Origin: CAG-964 sp902789345
GTDB taxonomy: Bacteria > Bacillota > Clostridia > Oscillospirales > Acutalibacteraceae
Direction: 5' to 3' (one strand)
NCBI GenBank assembly: GCA_052117325.1
Contig: JBQKJJ010000008.1
DNA: 64,000 bases
Below, piece after piece: positions 48,967-58,654 of this stretch (position 1 is its first letter; every line of letters starts with the position of its first letter). Under the pieces are notes generated by a model. It was not told the DNA's origin. It searched no databases and was given only the letters and a program-made list of their open reading frames with translations. The position numbers and the translations under genes are program-made.

Positions 48967-50692
48967 AAAACTTATATTGGTCAAGTATACTTCGAACCAT
49001 ATTTTTAATCTCTGCCGCTGCATTTTCCACCGGTAGGTCACCCTTATAGGATTTATCTCTGTAAGAAATTTCATAGCAATTTCTGTCAAGAGTTTTAGGG
49101 CTAACTACTACCCTTACAGGCACACCGAACAAATCAGCATCGGCAAACATAAAGCCAGGTCTAACAGGCCTGTCGTCGTACAGAACCTCTACACCCATAT
49201 CTGTAAGCTCCTTGTAAAGTCCCTCACAAGCAGCAGAAACTCTTTCGTCCTTTGCCTTTAGGTTACATATTTCAACCTGCCATGGAGCTATAGGCATTGG
49301 CCAGATAGGGCCGTAATCGTCGTGACTTTCTTCGCAAATAGAAGCCGCAAGTCTGCCTACACCTATACCGTAACATCCCATTATAGGGTTCTGTGCCTTG
49401 CCCTGGTTATCAAGGTAAGTCATATCCATTGCCTTTGTATACTTAGTGCCCAGCTGGAATATATTGCCGACTTCAATACCACGCTTAATGGTTACAATAG
49501 GCTTTCCGCATTCCGGACAAACTGCACCTTCGTAAATTTTTGCAACATCTGCGTATTCAACTTCGCCTACATCTCTGCCAAGATTAATTCCTGTGTAGTG
49601 GTAGTCTACCTCGTTTGCGCCGCATACCATACTGTTAATTCCCTTTAAAGAGCTGTCATATACTACAACAGCCCTGTCTGTAAGGCCTACAGGGCCGATA
49701 AAGCCGGGAACAATACCGCACTCCTCTGTAATAATGTTCTGTGCAGGGTGAATTTCCTCACCTAAATAATTTCTAAGCTTTGTTTCATTTACCTCTAAAT
49801 CACCACGGATAAATACCACAACATATTCATCATTGGCATTCTTCTGGTAAACAACAGCTTTGCCAAAGCTTTTTACGTCTGTATTTAAGAATTTGCATAG
49901 GTCATCAATGGTTTTAACATCAGGTGTGTGGATTTTTTCAAGTGGCTCTACTTCTCCCGGCTGATTTTCTATTAAGCAAGGAGCTGCCTCCATATTTGCT
50001 CTAAAGCTACACTCAGGACAGATTGCCAAAGAATCCTCACCAATATCTGTAAGCAGCATAAATTCGTGAGAAATGCTGCCACCCATCATACCGCTGTCTG
50101 ACTTTACAGAAATAACATTTTTTGCACCGGCACGCTTAAAAATACGTTCGTATGCTTTAAATGCCTTTTCGTAGTATTCTTCCAAATCCTCTTGAGATGT
50201 ATGGAAAGAGTATGCGTCCTTCATTGTAAATTCACGCACTCTGATAAGACCGCCTCTTGCTCTTGGTTCGTCACGGAATTTTGTTTGGAACTGATAAATC
50301 ATAAACGGATAATTTGTATATGACTGAGCTGTGTCTTTCGCTAAATGTACAGCGGCCTCTTCGTGTGTCATTCCAAGAACCATTTTGTTATTGTTGCGGT
50401 CGGTAAATCTTGCCATTTCACTGCCAATGCTGTAATATCTGCCTGATTCTTCCCACAAGCTTGCAGGCATAACAACCGGGAACAATACCTCTTGACCGTC
50501 AATATTATCCATTTCCTCACGGATAATATTTTCAATTTTTCTTGTAATTCTTCTTGTTGGCATAAACAAAGAATATATACCGTTAGCCATATATTTCATA
50601 TAGCCGCCACGCACCATTAGCTTATGGCTTTCTATTAAACAATCAGATGGTGCATTCTTAAATCTTTCACCTAAAAGCTTAGAAACCTTCAT
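48965..50692 (-). CDS. proS: Prolyl-tRNA synthetase, bacterial type
   Basis: A 575-residue class II synthetase. Motif 1 lies near GIYSLFMPTRRITRKIENII, motif 2 in QFQTKFRDEPRARGGLIRVR, and motif 3 in GCYGIGVGRLAASICEES. The insertion at about 220-390 (AVVYQKNANDEYVVVFIRGD, then FIGPVGL) is the editing domain that removes mischarged Ala-tRNA-Pro, the bacterial arrangement. Length is standard. GTAGGAG stands eight bases before the ATG. No T-box is seen upstream. Confidence 0.96.
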   Translation of the reverse strand: MKVSKLLGERFKNAPSDCLIESHKLMVRGGYMKYMANGIYSLFMPTRRITRKIENIIREEMDNIDGQEVLFPVVMPASLWEESGRYYSIGSEMARFTDRNNNKMVLGMTHEEAAVHLAKDTAQSYTNYPFMIYQFQTKFRDEPRARGGLIRVREFTMKDAYSFHTSQEDLEEYYEKAFKAYERIFKRAGAKNVISVKSDSGMMGGSISHEFMLLTDIGEDSLAICPECSFRANMEAAPCLIENQPGEVEPLEKIHTPDVKTIDDLCKFLNTDVKSFGKAVVYQKNANDEYVVVFIRGDLEVNETKLRNYLGEEIHPAQNIITEECGIVPGFIGPVGLTDRAVVVYDSSLKGINSMVCGANEVDYHYTGINLGRDVGEVEYADVAKIYEGAVCPECGKPIVTIKRGIEVGNIFQLGTKYTKAMDMTYLDNQGKAQNPIMGCYGIGVGRLAASICEESHDDYGPIWPMPIAPWQVEICNLKAKDERVSAACEGLYKELTDMGVEVLYDDRPVRPGFMFADADLFGVPVRVVVSPKTLDRNCYEISYRDKSYKGDLPVENAAAEIKNMVRSILDQYKF

Positions 50693-50981
50693 AAATTCAT
50701 TCTCCTACATCTTACTTTTTAGAACGCTGTATGACTACAGCAAAAGAACAAGAATATAACATATTTACTAAAATACGCCATATTTTTTCTTATTTTTACA
50801 TACTAATATATATTACCACCTTAAAATAGAAAAGTCAATTTAACTGTACTATTTTAAACTGAATTTTTGAACTTTTATTATTCTTCACAACTAAACGCAA
50901 ATAAAACTGTGTTACTTTTCCAACATATCATACAGTGCTGAATATTTTAAATATATTTACAATACTAAATTTGCGGCAAAC
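50693..50981. other. Intergenic stretch upstream of proS
   Basis: AT-rich DNA of 289 bases holding the proS promoter region. I see no gene or structured RNA in it. Confidence 0.4.
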
Positions 50982-51006
50982 AAAAAAGCAGCTCACAAAA
51001 AGCTGC
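50982..51006 (-). terminator. Terminator of the OmpR-type two-component operon
   Basis: GCAGCT at 50988-50993 pairs with AGCTGC at 51001-51006; on the minus strand TTTTTT follows at 50982-50987. A wider pairing of GGCAAA with TTTGCC encloses it. It begins 19 bases after the kinase stop codon. Confidence 0.8.
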
Positions 51007-51024
51007 CTTTGCCGTAATATATGC

Positions 51025-52278
51025 TTACAGTACCGCCGTAATTTCAATGGATTTTCCGTCAGCACTGACTGCGGTAATTTTACCCTTGTGGGCATTAACA
51101 ATAGCCTTAGCTACCGATAGACCAATTCCAAAACCGCCTGTCTGAGAATTTCGGGATTTATCTGTTCTGTAAAATCTGTCAAAGAGCATATCTAACCTGC
51201 CCTTCTGAATTTCTTCAACCGTATTTTTAACTGAAAGCACCTTGTTTTTACCATTTGTGCAGAATTTAAGACTTACAGTACCTTCATCGTCAGAATATTT
51301 CATAGCATTTTCTAAAAGCAAAGAGACAAGCTGGATAATTGAGGACTCGTCACCGTAGTAAGAAACATTCGGCTGCACGCTTATATTAAGCGTTTTATTT
51401 TGTGATTTTGCCATAGCCTTAAATGGCTTTGTAGCCTCATATACTGCGTCCGATATTGAAAAATCGGTTTTTTGCAGCACTTCTCGCTCCTCGTCCATTC
51501 TCGACAGAAAAACAAGTCTTTCAGTAAATTTGGTAAGCCGTTTAACTTGGTTTGAAGTGCTTTTCAACCATTCGTTTTCGCCGTATTCCATATTAAGAAC
51601 TTCTGTATTGGCGTCAATAATGGTTAAAGGGGTTTTTATTTCGTGACTTGCGTCTGTAATAAAGCGTTTCTGTTTTTGGTAGCTTTCTGCAACCGGTTTA
51701 ACGGCAAGCTTTGAGAATATAAGCACCAGCAAAAACACTAAAACTATTCCGCCAAAGCTAACTACAACACTTGTGATTAAAAATGAGTAAAAGGTTTGCA
51801 GGCGTTGATTACAGTCTAGGAAAATATACATTTTACCGCTTTGGGTATCAATAAGCCGATACTTGTAGTTGTTAATAAAACCATTTGTTTTGTTTTTGGA
51901 ATACAAATTTTCTGCCATAGTCTTTGCATCAGAATCAGAAACAGCGGCTATTTTTCCTGTATTTACACTGCTTACATTACCTGTGCTGTCTATTTCTACT
52001 GTAAAATATCGGGTTTCAAATGGGGCCTCCGGTGACATTTCAACGGGCGGTTTCTTTTTTTGCAGGTCGTCAGGTTTTTCACCCTGCATATTCCCTTGAT
52101 CTGAAAAATCCTTTGGAAATACTCCCCCGTTATTTGAAATAATATTTAATGTTCTGTCGGCATCTTCGTTTACATTCCAGTAGTTCATTATATTCATGGC
52201 AGCTACAATACAGCCTAAAACCAAAACCATAGAGCACATAGCAATAGCAATAAATTTTCTTCTTAATTTATTTATCAT
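51025..52278 (-). CDS. Sensor histidine kinase, HisKA type
   Basis: A 417-residue membrane kinase: helix 8-31, extracytoplasmic sensor about 35-164, helix 165-189, then HisKA with His212 in ITDASHEIKTPLTII and a HATPase with LLLENAMKYSDDEG (N box), DMLFDRFYRTDKSR (F box) and GFGIGLSVAKAIV (G2). The sensor carries a Lys/Pro-rich stretch (DDLQKKKPPVEMSPEAP). It overlaps the response regulator gene by 11 bases and looks intact, although its partner gene has a stop codon near its start. Confidence 0.92.
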   Translation of the reverse strand: MINKLRRKFIAIAMCSMVLVLGCIVAAMNIMNYWNVNEDADRTLNIISNNGGVFPKDFSDQGNMQGEKPDDLQKKKPPVEMSPEAPFETRYFTVEIDSTGNVSSVNTGKIAAVSDSDAKTMAENLYSKNKTNGFINNYKYRLIDTQSGKMYIFLDCNQRLQTFYSFLITSVVVSFGGIVLVFLLVLIFSKLAVKPVAESYQKQKRFITDASHEIKTPLTIIDANTEVLNMEYGENEWLKSTSNQVKRLTKFTERLVFLSRMDEEREVLQKTDFSISDAVYEATKPFKAMAKSQNKTLNISVQPNVSYYGDESSIIQLVSLLLENAMKYSDDEGTVSLKFCTNGKNKVLSVKNTVEEIQKGRLDMLFDRFYRTDKSRNSQTGGFGIGLSVAKAIVNAHKGKITAVSADGKSIEITAVL

Positions 52279-52951
52279 TTTTGCCCTCCAAGGAATACCC
52301 TACATTGCGTGCCGCCTTTATTATAACATTAGCATCTACAAGCTTTAGCTTTTTTCTTAAATACGATATATACACCCACACCACATTAAGCTCCGCTTCG
52401 CTGTCATATCCCCAAATTTTGTCCATAAATCTTTCGGTGAGGATAACCTGCCCCGGGTTTGTCATAAGCATTTCGAGCATTTGAAATTCCTTATTGGCAA
52501 GTTTAAACTTGCCCTTTTCGCCGCACAGTTCGTATGTAAGTCGGTTTAAAGTAATATTGCCAAATGTCAAAATTGTGTCTGCGGCGGCTTCACCGCCACG
52601 GCGAGTCATTGCCCTTATGCGTGCCAAAAGCTCCTTAACAGCAAAGGGCTTTGTAAGGTAATCATCTGCACCGCTGTCCAGTCCTGTAACTCTGTCATCA
52701 ATTTCTGACTTTGCAGTCAGCAGTAAAACAGGTACATTGCTGCCCTCTTTTCTGATGTTTTTTAACACAGTAATGCCGTCCATTTTAGGCATCATAATAT
52801 CAAGAATTACGCCGTCATACAAGCCGGTTCGTAAATAATCTAAAGCGTCTTCACCGTTATATACAGCATCTACAGAGTAGTTGCTGTGCTTTTAAATTGT
52901 TACCAATGCATTTGAAAGCTCTTTTTCGTCCTCTGCCAATAATAGTCGCAT
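52268..52951 (-). pseudogene. OmpR-type response regulator with premature stop at codon 20
   Basis: From ATG 52949-52951 (GGAGG nine bases upstream) the frame reads MRLLLAEDEKELSNALVTI, then TAA at 52892-52894, then KHSNYSVDAVYNGEDALDYL and on without break to 52268. With the stop ignored the protein is a complete 227-residue regulator: acidic pocket Glu7/Asp8, phospho-acceptor Asp51 (ILDIMMPKMDG), Lys in TKPFAVKELL, and a winged-helix domain ending YISYLRKKLK. Homologues have Leu or a similar residue where TAA stands (TTA to TAA is one base). A restart downstream would lack the acidic pocket. It is a recent nonsense mutation or a sequence error. Confidence 0.85.
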
Positions 52952-53084
52952 AAGCTCAATCCTCCTTAACACTTATTATATTACATTTAATTCCTTAAAC
53001 CAAGTTTAAAATAATGCAATAGAGCAAGCATATAGCAAACAAATGCAGCCATACCGAAAGCTCTCTGTATGTATACCATAGACA

Positions 53085-53113
53085 TAAAAAAGCCGAGAGC
53101 AGTGCTCTCGGCT
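53085..53113 (-). terminator. Terminator of ftsZ
   Basis: AGCCGAGAGC at 53091-53100 pairs with GCTCTCGGCT at 53104-53113 around a three-base loop; TTTTTT follows on the minus strand at 53085-53090. It starts 28 bases after the ftsZ stop codon. Confidence 0.9.
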
Positions 53114-53141
53114 TAACATATACATAATTTATGTAGAAATA

Positions 53142-54296
53142 TTACTTACGGCTGAAGATTGACATAATATCATAGTAAGTGTCATCATCGTCTGTAGTAT
53201 CATTAGGTGTCAGCTTTCTTGAAGAAGGCTGTGTTGAAGCAGACTGTGTAGGAGCCGCAGTTCTTCTGTTATCTACGGACGGAGTCTGTCTGCCTGTTGT
53301 TTTTTTTTGCTGGTCAGCCGCTTTAACAAAATCCTCGTTAGCTGCAAAACCGGTAGCAATTACAGTAACACTCATTTCGTCTTCCATATTCTCGTCCAAA
53401 ACAGCACCCCAAATGATGTTTGCATCTGCGTCTGCCTGGTCTGTAATCATAGATGAAGCAAGTGAAATTTCATCAAGACCAATGTCAGCTGAAGCTGTAA
53501 TATTTACAATAACGCCCTTTGCACCGTCAATAGATGTTTCCAGCAATGGGCTGGTAATAGCCATTCTTGCAGCTTCCTCTGCCTTTTCCTTACCTGTAGC
53601 AAAGCCTATACCCATATGAGCATAACCTGCCTCTTTCATAATAGCTGTAACATCGGCAAAGTCAAGGTTTACAAGACCAGGAATTAGGATAAGGTCAGAG
53701 ATACTCTGTACACCTTGTCTTAGAACATCATCTGCAAGGTCGAAAGCATTCTTTAGTGTAATTCTCTGCTCGCTGGCAAACTTTAGTCTTTCATTCGGTA
53801 CAACTATAAGTGAGTCAACATGGTCACGAAGCTGAGCAATGCCCTGCTCTGCCTGCTCCATTCTTCTCTTTCCTTCAAATGCAAAAGGCTTAGTTACAAT
53901 AGCAACAGTTAAAATGCCCAACTCCTTAGCAATTTCAGCTACTACAGGAGCTGCACCGGTACCTGTACCGCCGCCCATGCCGGCAGTAATAAATACCATA
54001 TCTGTATCCTTTAGTACAGCTTGAATTTCCTCACGGTTTTCCTCTGCAGCTTCTCTGCCGACCTCAGGCTTTGAACCTGCGCCCTTACCATGAGTAATTT
54101 TCTCACCGATTTGTATTTTCTGACTAGCACTTGAGAATTGCAGTACATGGTCATCGGTATTTACAGCGATAAACTCAACACTACGAACACCCATCTTAAC
54201 CATTCTATTAACGGCGTTACCACCACCGCCGCCTACACCTATAACTTTAATTACAGGTATGTTGTCGCTGTATTCCTTTTCTAATTCAAAAGCCAT
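53142..54296 (-). CDS. ftsZ: Cell division protein FtsZ
   Basis: A 384-residue tubulin-like GTPase that forms the division ring. The nucleotide-binding regions are KVIGVGGGGGNAVNRM, the tubulin signature MGGGTGTGAAPVVAEIAKEL, and the T7 loop NLDFADVTAIMKEAGYAHMG with the catalytic Asp. A flexible linker (about 320-365, Thr/Gln/Ser-rich) leads to the conserved C-terminal peptide YYDIMSIFSRK that binds membrane-tethering partners. GGAGGA precedes the ATG. It is last in the left-reading division cluster, 276 bases after ftsQ, and probably has its own promoter. No ftsA is present beside it. Confidence 0.97.
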   Translation of the reverse strand: MAFELEKEYSDNIPVIKVIGVGGGGGNAVNRMVKMGVRSVEFIAVNTDDHVLQFSSASQKIQIGEKITHGKGAGSKPEVGREAAEENREEIQAVLKDTDMVFITAGMGGGTGTGAAPVVAEIAKELGILTVAIVTKPFAFEGKRRMEQAEQGIAQLRDHVDSLIVVPNERLKFASEQRITLKNAFDLADDVLRQGVQSISDLILIPGLVNLDFADVTAIMKEAGYAHMGIGFATGKEKAEEAARMAITSPLLETSIDGAKGVIVNITASADIGLDEISLASSMITDQADADANIIWGAVLDENMEDEMSVTVIATGFAANEDFVKAADQQKKTTGRQTPSVDNRRTAAPTQSASTQPSSRKLTPNDTTDDDDTYYDIMSIFSRK

Positions 54297-54572
54297 TTCA
54301 GTACATCCTCCTAGTTTTTATTAAGCCCTTTAAATAAAGAGTAATTAATCAAAATTTAGTCCGGCATATGCGTATATACCTTTACTATATAAATTTAACA
54401 CATAATTAACGAAATTTCAATACACATAATGTATTAATTAATGATTTTTTTAAAATTTATCTTAATTTTCAATGATTATTTCCATTGCACAACAGATTAC
54501 GACAGCTTAATTTGATAAATTAAGCCGAAAAGCGCATTCACAACAGCCCTACTTCGCTGTGGCAAATAACAA
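54297..54572. other. Intergenic region upstream of ftsZ
   Basis: An AT-rich gap between ftsQ and ftsZ that very likely contains ftsZ promoters. No clear terminator for ftsQ is seen, so part of ftsZ expression may be read-through. I found no coding frame. Confidence 0.4.
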
Positions 54573-56072
54573 TTATTCCCCTGCTACATCGCTTACCTGG
54601 TCAGCATTATCTTGTACAGAATCGTCTTGTGCATTGTCAGAGCTGTAATCGGTATTTGCATTGTCCTGTGGTGTGTCGGCATTATCATTTAACGGTTCAG
54701 TTTCCGGCTGTACAGGTACCTGAGTTGCTGCCGGCTCTGTCAGTGCCTCTGTAGGTGCTTCAGTAGCGGCTTCCGTCGGGGTTTCGGTAGGTGTTTCACC
54801 TATTACATTGTTAGGTGAGAAGTACGACTTATTAGATTTACCGTCTGTTCTGTCCTCCACAAGGTTTGAGCAGTCAAGTCTGCCCTTATCAGCGTCGGAA
54901 AGCTTTGTGGTTATTATCGTCATTGCGGTACGCATTTTATAGTCTATATACTCCGGCATACCAATAACTATTGTGATTCTGTTTTGGTAATTAAGCTGTA
55001 TATTAGCCATATCCGAAAGGTCAATTTCCTTTATGCCTGTTACACCGTTTGACTCCATAGTAGTTGCAATGTCATTAAGAACAGTAAGTATTTTTTCGTT
55101 TTCAACATTCAGAGTTTGTCCCGGTTTTGGGTTCTTTAGCTTACAGCCGGAGATTGTAGGTATATCCAACTCTCTCTTCACAACCTCCTCCAGAATTTTG
55201 CTGTCTTTACTTATTATGTAGTACCTGCTGCCGCTTTGTATGTAATACTCAGGCGTAGCCTCTTCTATATTAATAATAATCTTATTTGGAATTCCTACTG
55301 AAATTTCTGCATTTTCAATGTAGGGATATTTCGCTTCAATATTCTTGCTTGCAGTGTCCTTGTCGGACATAAAGATGTTTTCTCCGTAGCTAAGCTTGCT
55401 TGCGGAAATGATGTCGCTTTCCTCATATCTGCTGGAGCCGGAAACCTCAATTTTTTCGCACTTAAACAAAACAGTAAGTGATAAAACAACGCCAATAGCA
55501 AGCACGCCAACTATTGTAACACCTGAAATAAGAATATTTTTCATCTTTCTTTGCTTTTTAGAAAGCGGCTTTTTCTTACTGTTTAGCTCATCAAGAAGCT
55601 TTTTGTTTTTTCTTGTACTTTTTATATTATCGGCAAGTCCGTCCCTTTCGTAACCGTCACTCTCGTCAACGCCTGAAGAAAAGATATTTTTGCAGGCGCT
55701 TCCAAATCCTCTCTTAAACTTGTCCCATTTCGACTTTGAAACATTTTTAGGTTTTACTCTCTTAGAACTGCTAACCCTTGCTCGTCTTGTACGCCTGTTA
55801 AAATCGTCATTTTCGTCCCAAGGCTTATAATCTTTATTTTCAAAATAATCCTCAGCATTGTTGGTGCGTGTTTTTACATTTAGCTTTAACTTGCTGTTGG
55901 TAAAAAATGGGTTATTAATATTGTCAAATTCGTATTCACCTTGGTAACCCGTGCCCTTGCCGGAGCCGCTGTTACCAAGGTCGAAATAATCCTGTTCTTT
56001 ATTCTGTCTGTTTTTGCTATGGACATTTTTATGTGTCCGATAGCTTTGTTTTTTCTTTCCATTTTTATCCAT
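54573..56072 (-). CDS. ftsQ: Cell division protein FtsQ/DivIB, extended form
   Basis: A 499-residue single-pass protein of the divisome FtsQ-FtsL-FtsB complex. A long basic cytosolic part (1-178) precedes a transmembrane helix at about 180-203. The POTRA domain follows (KCEKIEVSGSSRYEESDIIS), then the FtsQ domain (YIENAEISVGIPNKIIINIE). The tail from about 405 to 499 is Thr/Glu/Pro/Gln/Asp-rich and probably disordered. Usual FtsQ/DivIB length is 250-300, so both ends are extended. It starts 24 bases after murA. Confidence 0.85.
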   Translation of the reverse strand: MDKNGKKKQSYRTHKNVHSKNRQNKEQDYFDLGNSGSGKGTGYQGEYEFDNINNPFFTNSKLKLNVKTRTNNAEDYFENKDYKPWDENDDFNRRTRRARVSSSKRVKPKNVSKSKWDKFKRGFGSACKNIFSSGVDESDGYERDGLADNIKSTRKNKKLLDELNSKKKPLSKKQRKMKNILISGVTIVGVLAIGVVLSLTVLFKCEKIEVSGSSRYEESDIISASKLSYGENIFMSDKDTASKNIEAKYPYIENAEISVGIPNKIIINIEEATPEYYIQSGSRYYIISKDSKILEEVVKRELDIPTISGCKLKNPKPGQTLNVENEKILTVLNDIATTMESNGVTGIKEIDLSDMANIQLNYQNRITIVIGMPEYIDYKMRTAMTIITTKLSDADKGRLDCSNLVEDRTDGKSNKSYFSPNNVIGETPTETPTEAATEAPTEALTEPAATQVPVQPETEPLNDNADTPQDNANTDYSSDNAQDDSVQDNADQVSDVAGE

Positions 56073-56096
56073 ATCAATTTACCTCACTATATGAGC

Positions 56097-57350
56097 TTAA
56101 ATTCTCTTAATATCAGCGCCTACATCACTAAGAAGCACTTCCAAATTTTCATAACCTCTGTCAATATGATTTATTCCCTTAATATAGGTAGTGCCCTCGG
56201 CACCCAGTGCTGCAACTACAAGGGCTGCTCCGCCACGCAGGTCTTGGGCGCTTACAGTAGTACCATACAGCTTTCTACTGCCCTCTACAACTGCCACCTT
56301 GTCATGCACATATATAGCCGCACCCATTCTGCAAAGCTCATCAACATGCCTATAGCGGCTTTCAAACATATTTTCCACAAAAACCGATGTTCCGTCAGCA
56401 AAACAACACATTGCCATAACAGGTGCTTGTGCGTCTGTAGGAAAGCCGGGATACGGCATTGTACGGACTAGCCTTGCCTTTTTCAAATTTTTATTTGACG
56501 ATATGTAAATTCCCTCCGGCATATAGTCTACCAAACAACCACATTGCTCGAAAACGGAATTAACACTGCCTGAATGGGACTGCAGCGCCCCTTTTAAAAA
56601 CAGCTTACCTCCACAAACAGCGGTACAAGCCATATAGGTAGATGTAACAATTCTGTCGGGTATAATTATATGCTGTGTGCCACCAAGGGTTCTTACGCCC
56701 TCAATGTAAATTGTAGTTTCACCTGCACCGGTTATTTTAGCGCCGCAGCTGTTTAAAAAATCAGCAAGGTCGCTTATTTCAGGTTCTCTTGCGGCGTTGG
56801 TAATAGTTGTAACGCCCCTTGAGCATACTGCCGCAAGCATTATATTTTCTGTTGCTCCCACACTTGGGAAAGAAAGGGTAATATCGGCTGACTGCAATGC
56901 TCCCGGGATTTTACAGTCCAACAAGCCATGATTTTCGTCAATTTCAACACCCATCTGTCTTAGTGATGACAGGTGTAAGTCTATAGGTCTGGGGCCTATC
57001 TCACAGCCACCGGGCAGTGACATTTGAGCTTGCCTAAATCTGCCTAATATTGCACCTAAAAACACAATGGAAGAACGCATTTCACGCATTAACTCTGTTG
57101 GAATGTCACACCTGTACATTCCTTTACTGTCAATAACAACTGTTGAACCCTCGCAGCATACTGTACACCCCAAATACCTAAGTATTTTTACGGAGGTAGT
57201 TACATCTGAAAGGTTTGGGCAGTTGTGCAGTACAACCTGGTCTTTACACAATATTGCAGCTGCCAATATTGGCAAGGCGCTGTTTTTAGCCCCCTGAATA
57301 TCAATACAGCCATTTAACCTATGACCGCCGTTAACAACATACTCTGCCAA
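56097..57350 (-). CDS. murA: UDP-N-acetylglucosamine 1-carboxyvinyltransferase MurA
   Basis: A 417-residue enzyme for the first committed step of peptidoglycan synthesis, moving enolpyruvate from PEP to UDP-GlcNAc. The N-terminal Lys is in IQGAKNSALPILAA. The catalytic Cys loop reads MSLPGGCEIGPRPIDLHLSS, with Cys kept, so the protein has the residue attacked by fosfomycin. The two inside-out barrels give the repeat pattern seen through FPSVGATENIMLAAVCSRG and the end LRGGAALVVAALGAEG. Its location between murG and ftsQ is a common clostridial order. Confidence 0.96.
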   Translation of the reverse strand: MAEYVVNGGHRLNGCIDIQGAKNSALPILAAAILCKDQVVLHNCPNLSDVTTSVKILRYLGCTVCCEGSTVVIDSKGMYRCDIPTELMREMRSSIVFLGAILGRFRQAQMSLPGGCEIGPRPIDLHLSSLRQMGVEIDENHGLLDCKIPGALQSADITLSFPSVGATENIMLAAVCSRGVTTITNAAREPEISDLADFLNSCGAKITGAGETTIYIEGVRTLGGTQHIIIPDRIVTSTYMACTAVCGGKLFLKGALQSHSGSVNSVFEQCGCLVDYMPEGIYISSNKNLKKARLVRTMPYPGFPTDAQAPVMAMCCFADGTSVFVENMFESRYRHVDELCRMGAAIYVHDKVAVVEGSRKLYGTTVSAQDLRGGAALVVAALGAEGTTYIKGINHIDRGYENLEVLLSDVGADIKRI

Positions 57351-57514
57351 GCTCTACACCCCTTCTGCATAAGCTTAAGCCAATGGCAGCAAGATACACA
57401 GCTTGTAAGCGTATTGAGGCAGTATTGCAGGCTTAACTACAACACTGCCTTAATTTAATATCTGCACCTAAAGGCTTTATGTAATATTCTATGTACAAAA
57501 GCCTGTACAGGTGT

Positions 57515-58633
57515 TTATAATTTAACAAATTTTTTAATTATGGATAAAATTCTTTCGTTAGAATCCAAAATAGCCGTCTTTTTAGCATTTTCGGCATATT
57601 CATTTAGCTTTTGAGGATCTTTTACCATTTCGTCTACAGTTTCTGTAAGTTTTTCCGGTGTAAGGTCTTTTTCCTCAATTATGCTGGCTGCATTTGCATT
57701 TACAAGTGACATTGCATTGTGGTACTGGTGGTTTTCTGCAACATTTGGTGAAGGTATAAGCACTGCCGGCTTACCCTGCGCCTGTAGTTCGCTTATTGTC
57801 ATAGCACCGGCACGGCAAATAACAAGGTCTGCCGCCGCCAGGCAAACAGGCATATCATTTATAAATTCCCTTATATCCAAATTGTCACATTCCTCAATAT
57901 TGCAGCCCTTTTCCTTTAGCAGGTCAGGAAACCACTTACCATACTTGCCGTATGCGTGGATAATTTGATATTTCTTATCCTTACCGCTTCTTGCAATATA
58001 GTCGGCAACTGCCTCGTTAATCTTTCTTGCTCCCAGGCTGCCGCCAAACGACAGTATAACAGGACGGTCGTCAAGGTTCATTTGCGCCCTGCACTTTGCC
58101 TTGTCGGCGGTGATAATTTCTTTTCTTACAGGATTACCCGTAACCACAAAGTTACACTTAGCGTCCATTCTGTCTTTTGCATCAGGATTAGCAAGCATAA
58201 CAACTTTTGCACTTTTAGCAAGCATTTTATTGGTAACACCCGGAAAAGCGTTTTGCTCATGTATAAGGGTAGGTATGCCCATTTTGGCCGCCGTTCTCAA
58301 AACAGGGCCGCTTACATAACCGCCAGTACCTACGCATATATCAGGCTTAAAATCCTTAATTATTTTTTTTGCCTCCATACTTGAGGTAACGGCACGCTTG
58401 GCTGTAGCAATATTATGAGCTATTGCGGACGGAGAAAAGCTTCTTTTAAATCCGCTTATTTTTATGCTTTTAAATTCATAGCCGGCCTGTGGTACAAGCT
58501 TCTCTTCCATACCTCCTTTTGCGCCTACATATAAAATTTCAGAGCTTGGAATTCTGTCCCTAACTGTTCCTGCAATAGCCAAAGCCGGATTTATATGTCC
58601 TGCTGTGCCACCGCCTGCAAGCAAAATTTTCAT
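57515..58633 (-). CDS. murG: Lipid II synthase MurG
   Basis: A 372-residue GT-B glycosyltransferase that adds GlcNAc from UDP-GlcNAc to lipid I at the inner membrane face. The donor loops are LLAGGGTAGHINPALAIAG at the N-terminus and ILSFGGSLGARKINEAVADY in the second domain, with CRAGAMTISELQAQGKPAVL for UDP-GlcNAc binding. Length and motifs match family. It ends 164 bases before murA, and a weak hairpin near 57407-57452 lies in that gap. It starts 21 bases after ftsW. Confidence 0.96.
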   Translation of the reverse strand: MKILLAGGGTAGHINPALAIAGTVRDRIPSSEILYVGAKGGMEEKLVPQAGYEFKSIKISGFKRSFSPSAIAHNIATAKRAVTSSMEAKKIIKDFKPDICVGTGGYVSGPVLRTAAKMGIPTLIHEQNAFPGVTNKMLAKSAKVVMLANPDAKDRMDAKCNFVVTGNPVRKEIITADKAKCRAQMNLDDRPVILSFGGSLGARKINEAVADYIARSGKDKKYQIIHAYGKYGKWFPDLLKEKGCNIEECDNLDIREFINDMPVCLAAADLVICRAGAMTISELQAQGKPAVLIPSPNVAENHQYHNAMSLVNANAASIIEEKDLTPEKLTETVDEMVKDPQKLNEYAENAKKTAILDSNERILSIIKKFVKL

Positions 58634-58654
58634 AATGTATCCCCCGTTTTATAT

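Noticed and set aside
53179..53619. Long plus-strand frame opposite ftsZ
   Set aside because: Antisense to a highly conserved gene, with no ribosome site or recognisable domain.
57407..57452. Inverted repeat AGGCAGT...ACTGCCT between murG and murA
   Set aside because: Short stem, long loop and no T-run; not enough for a terminator call.
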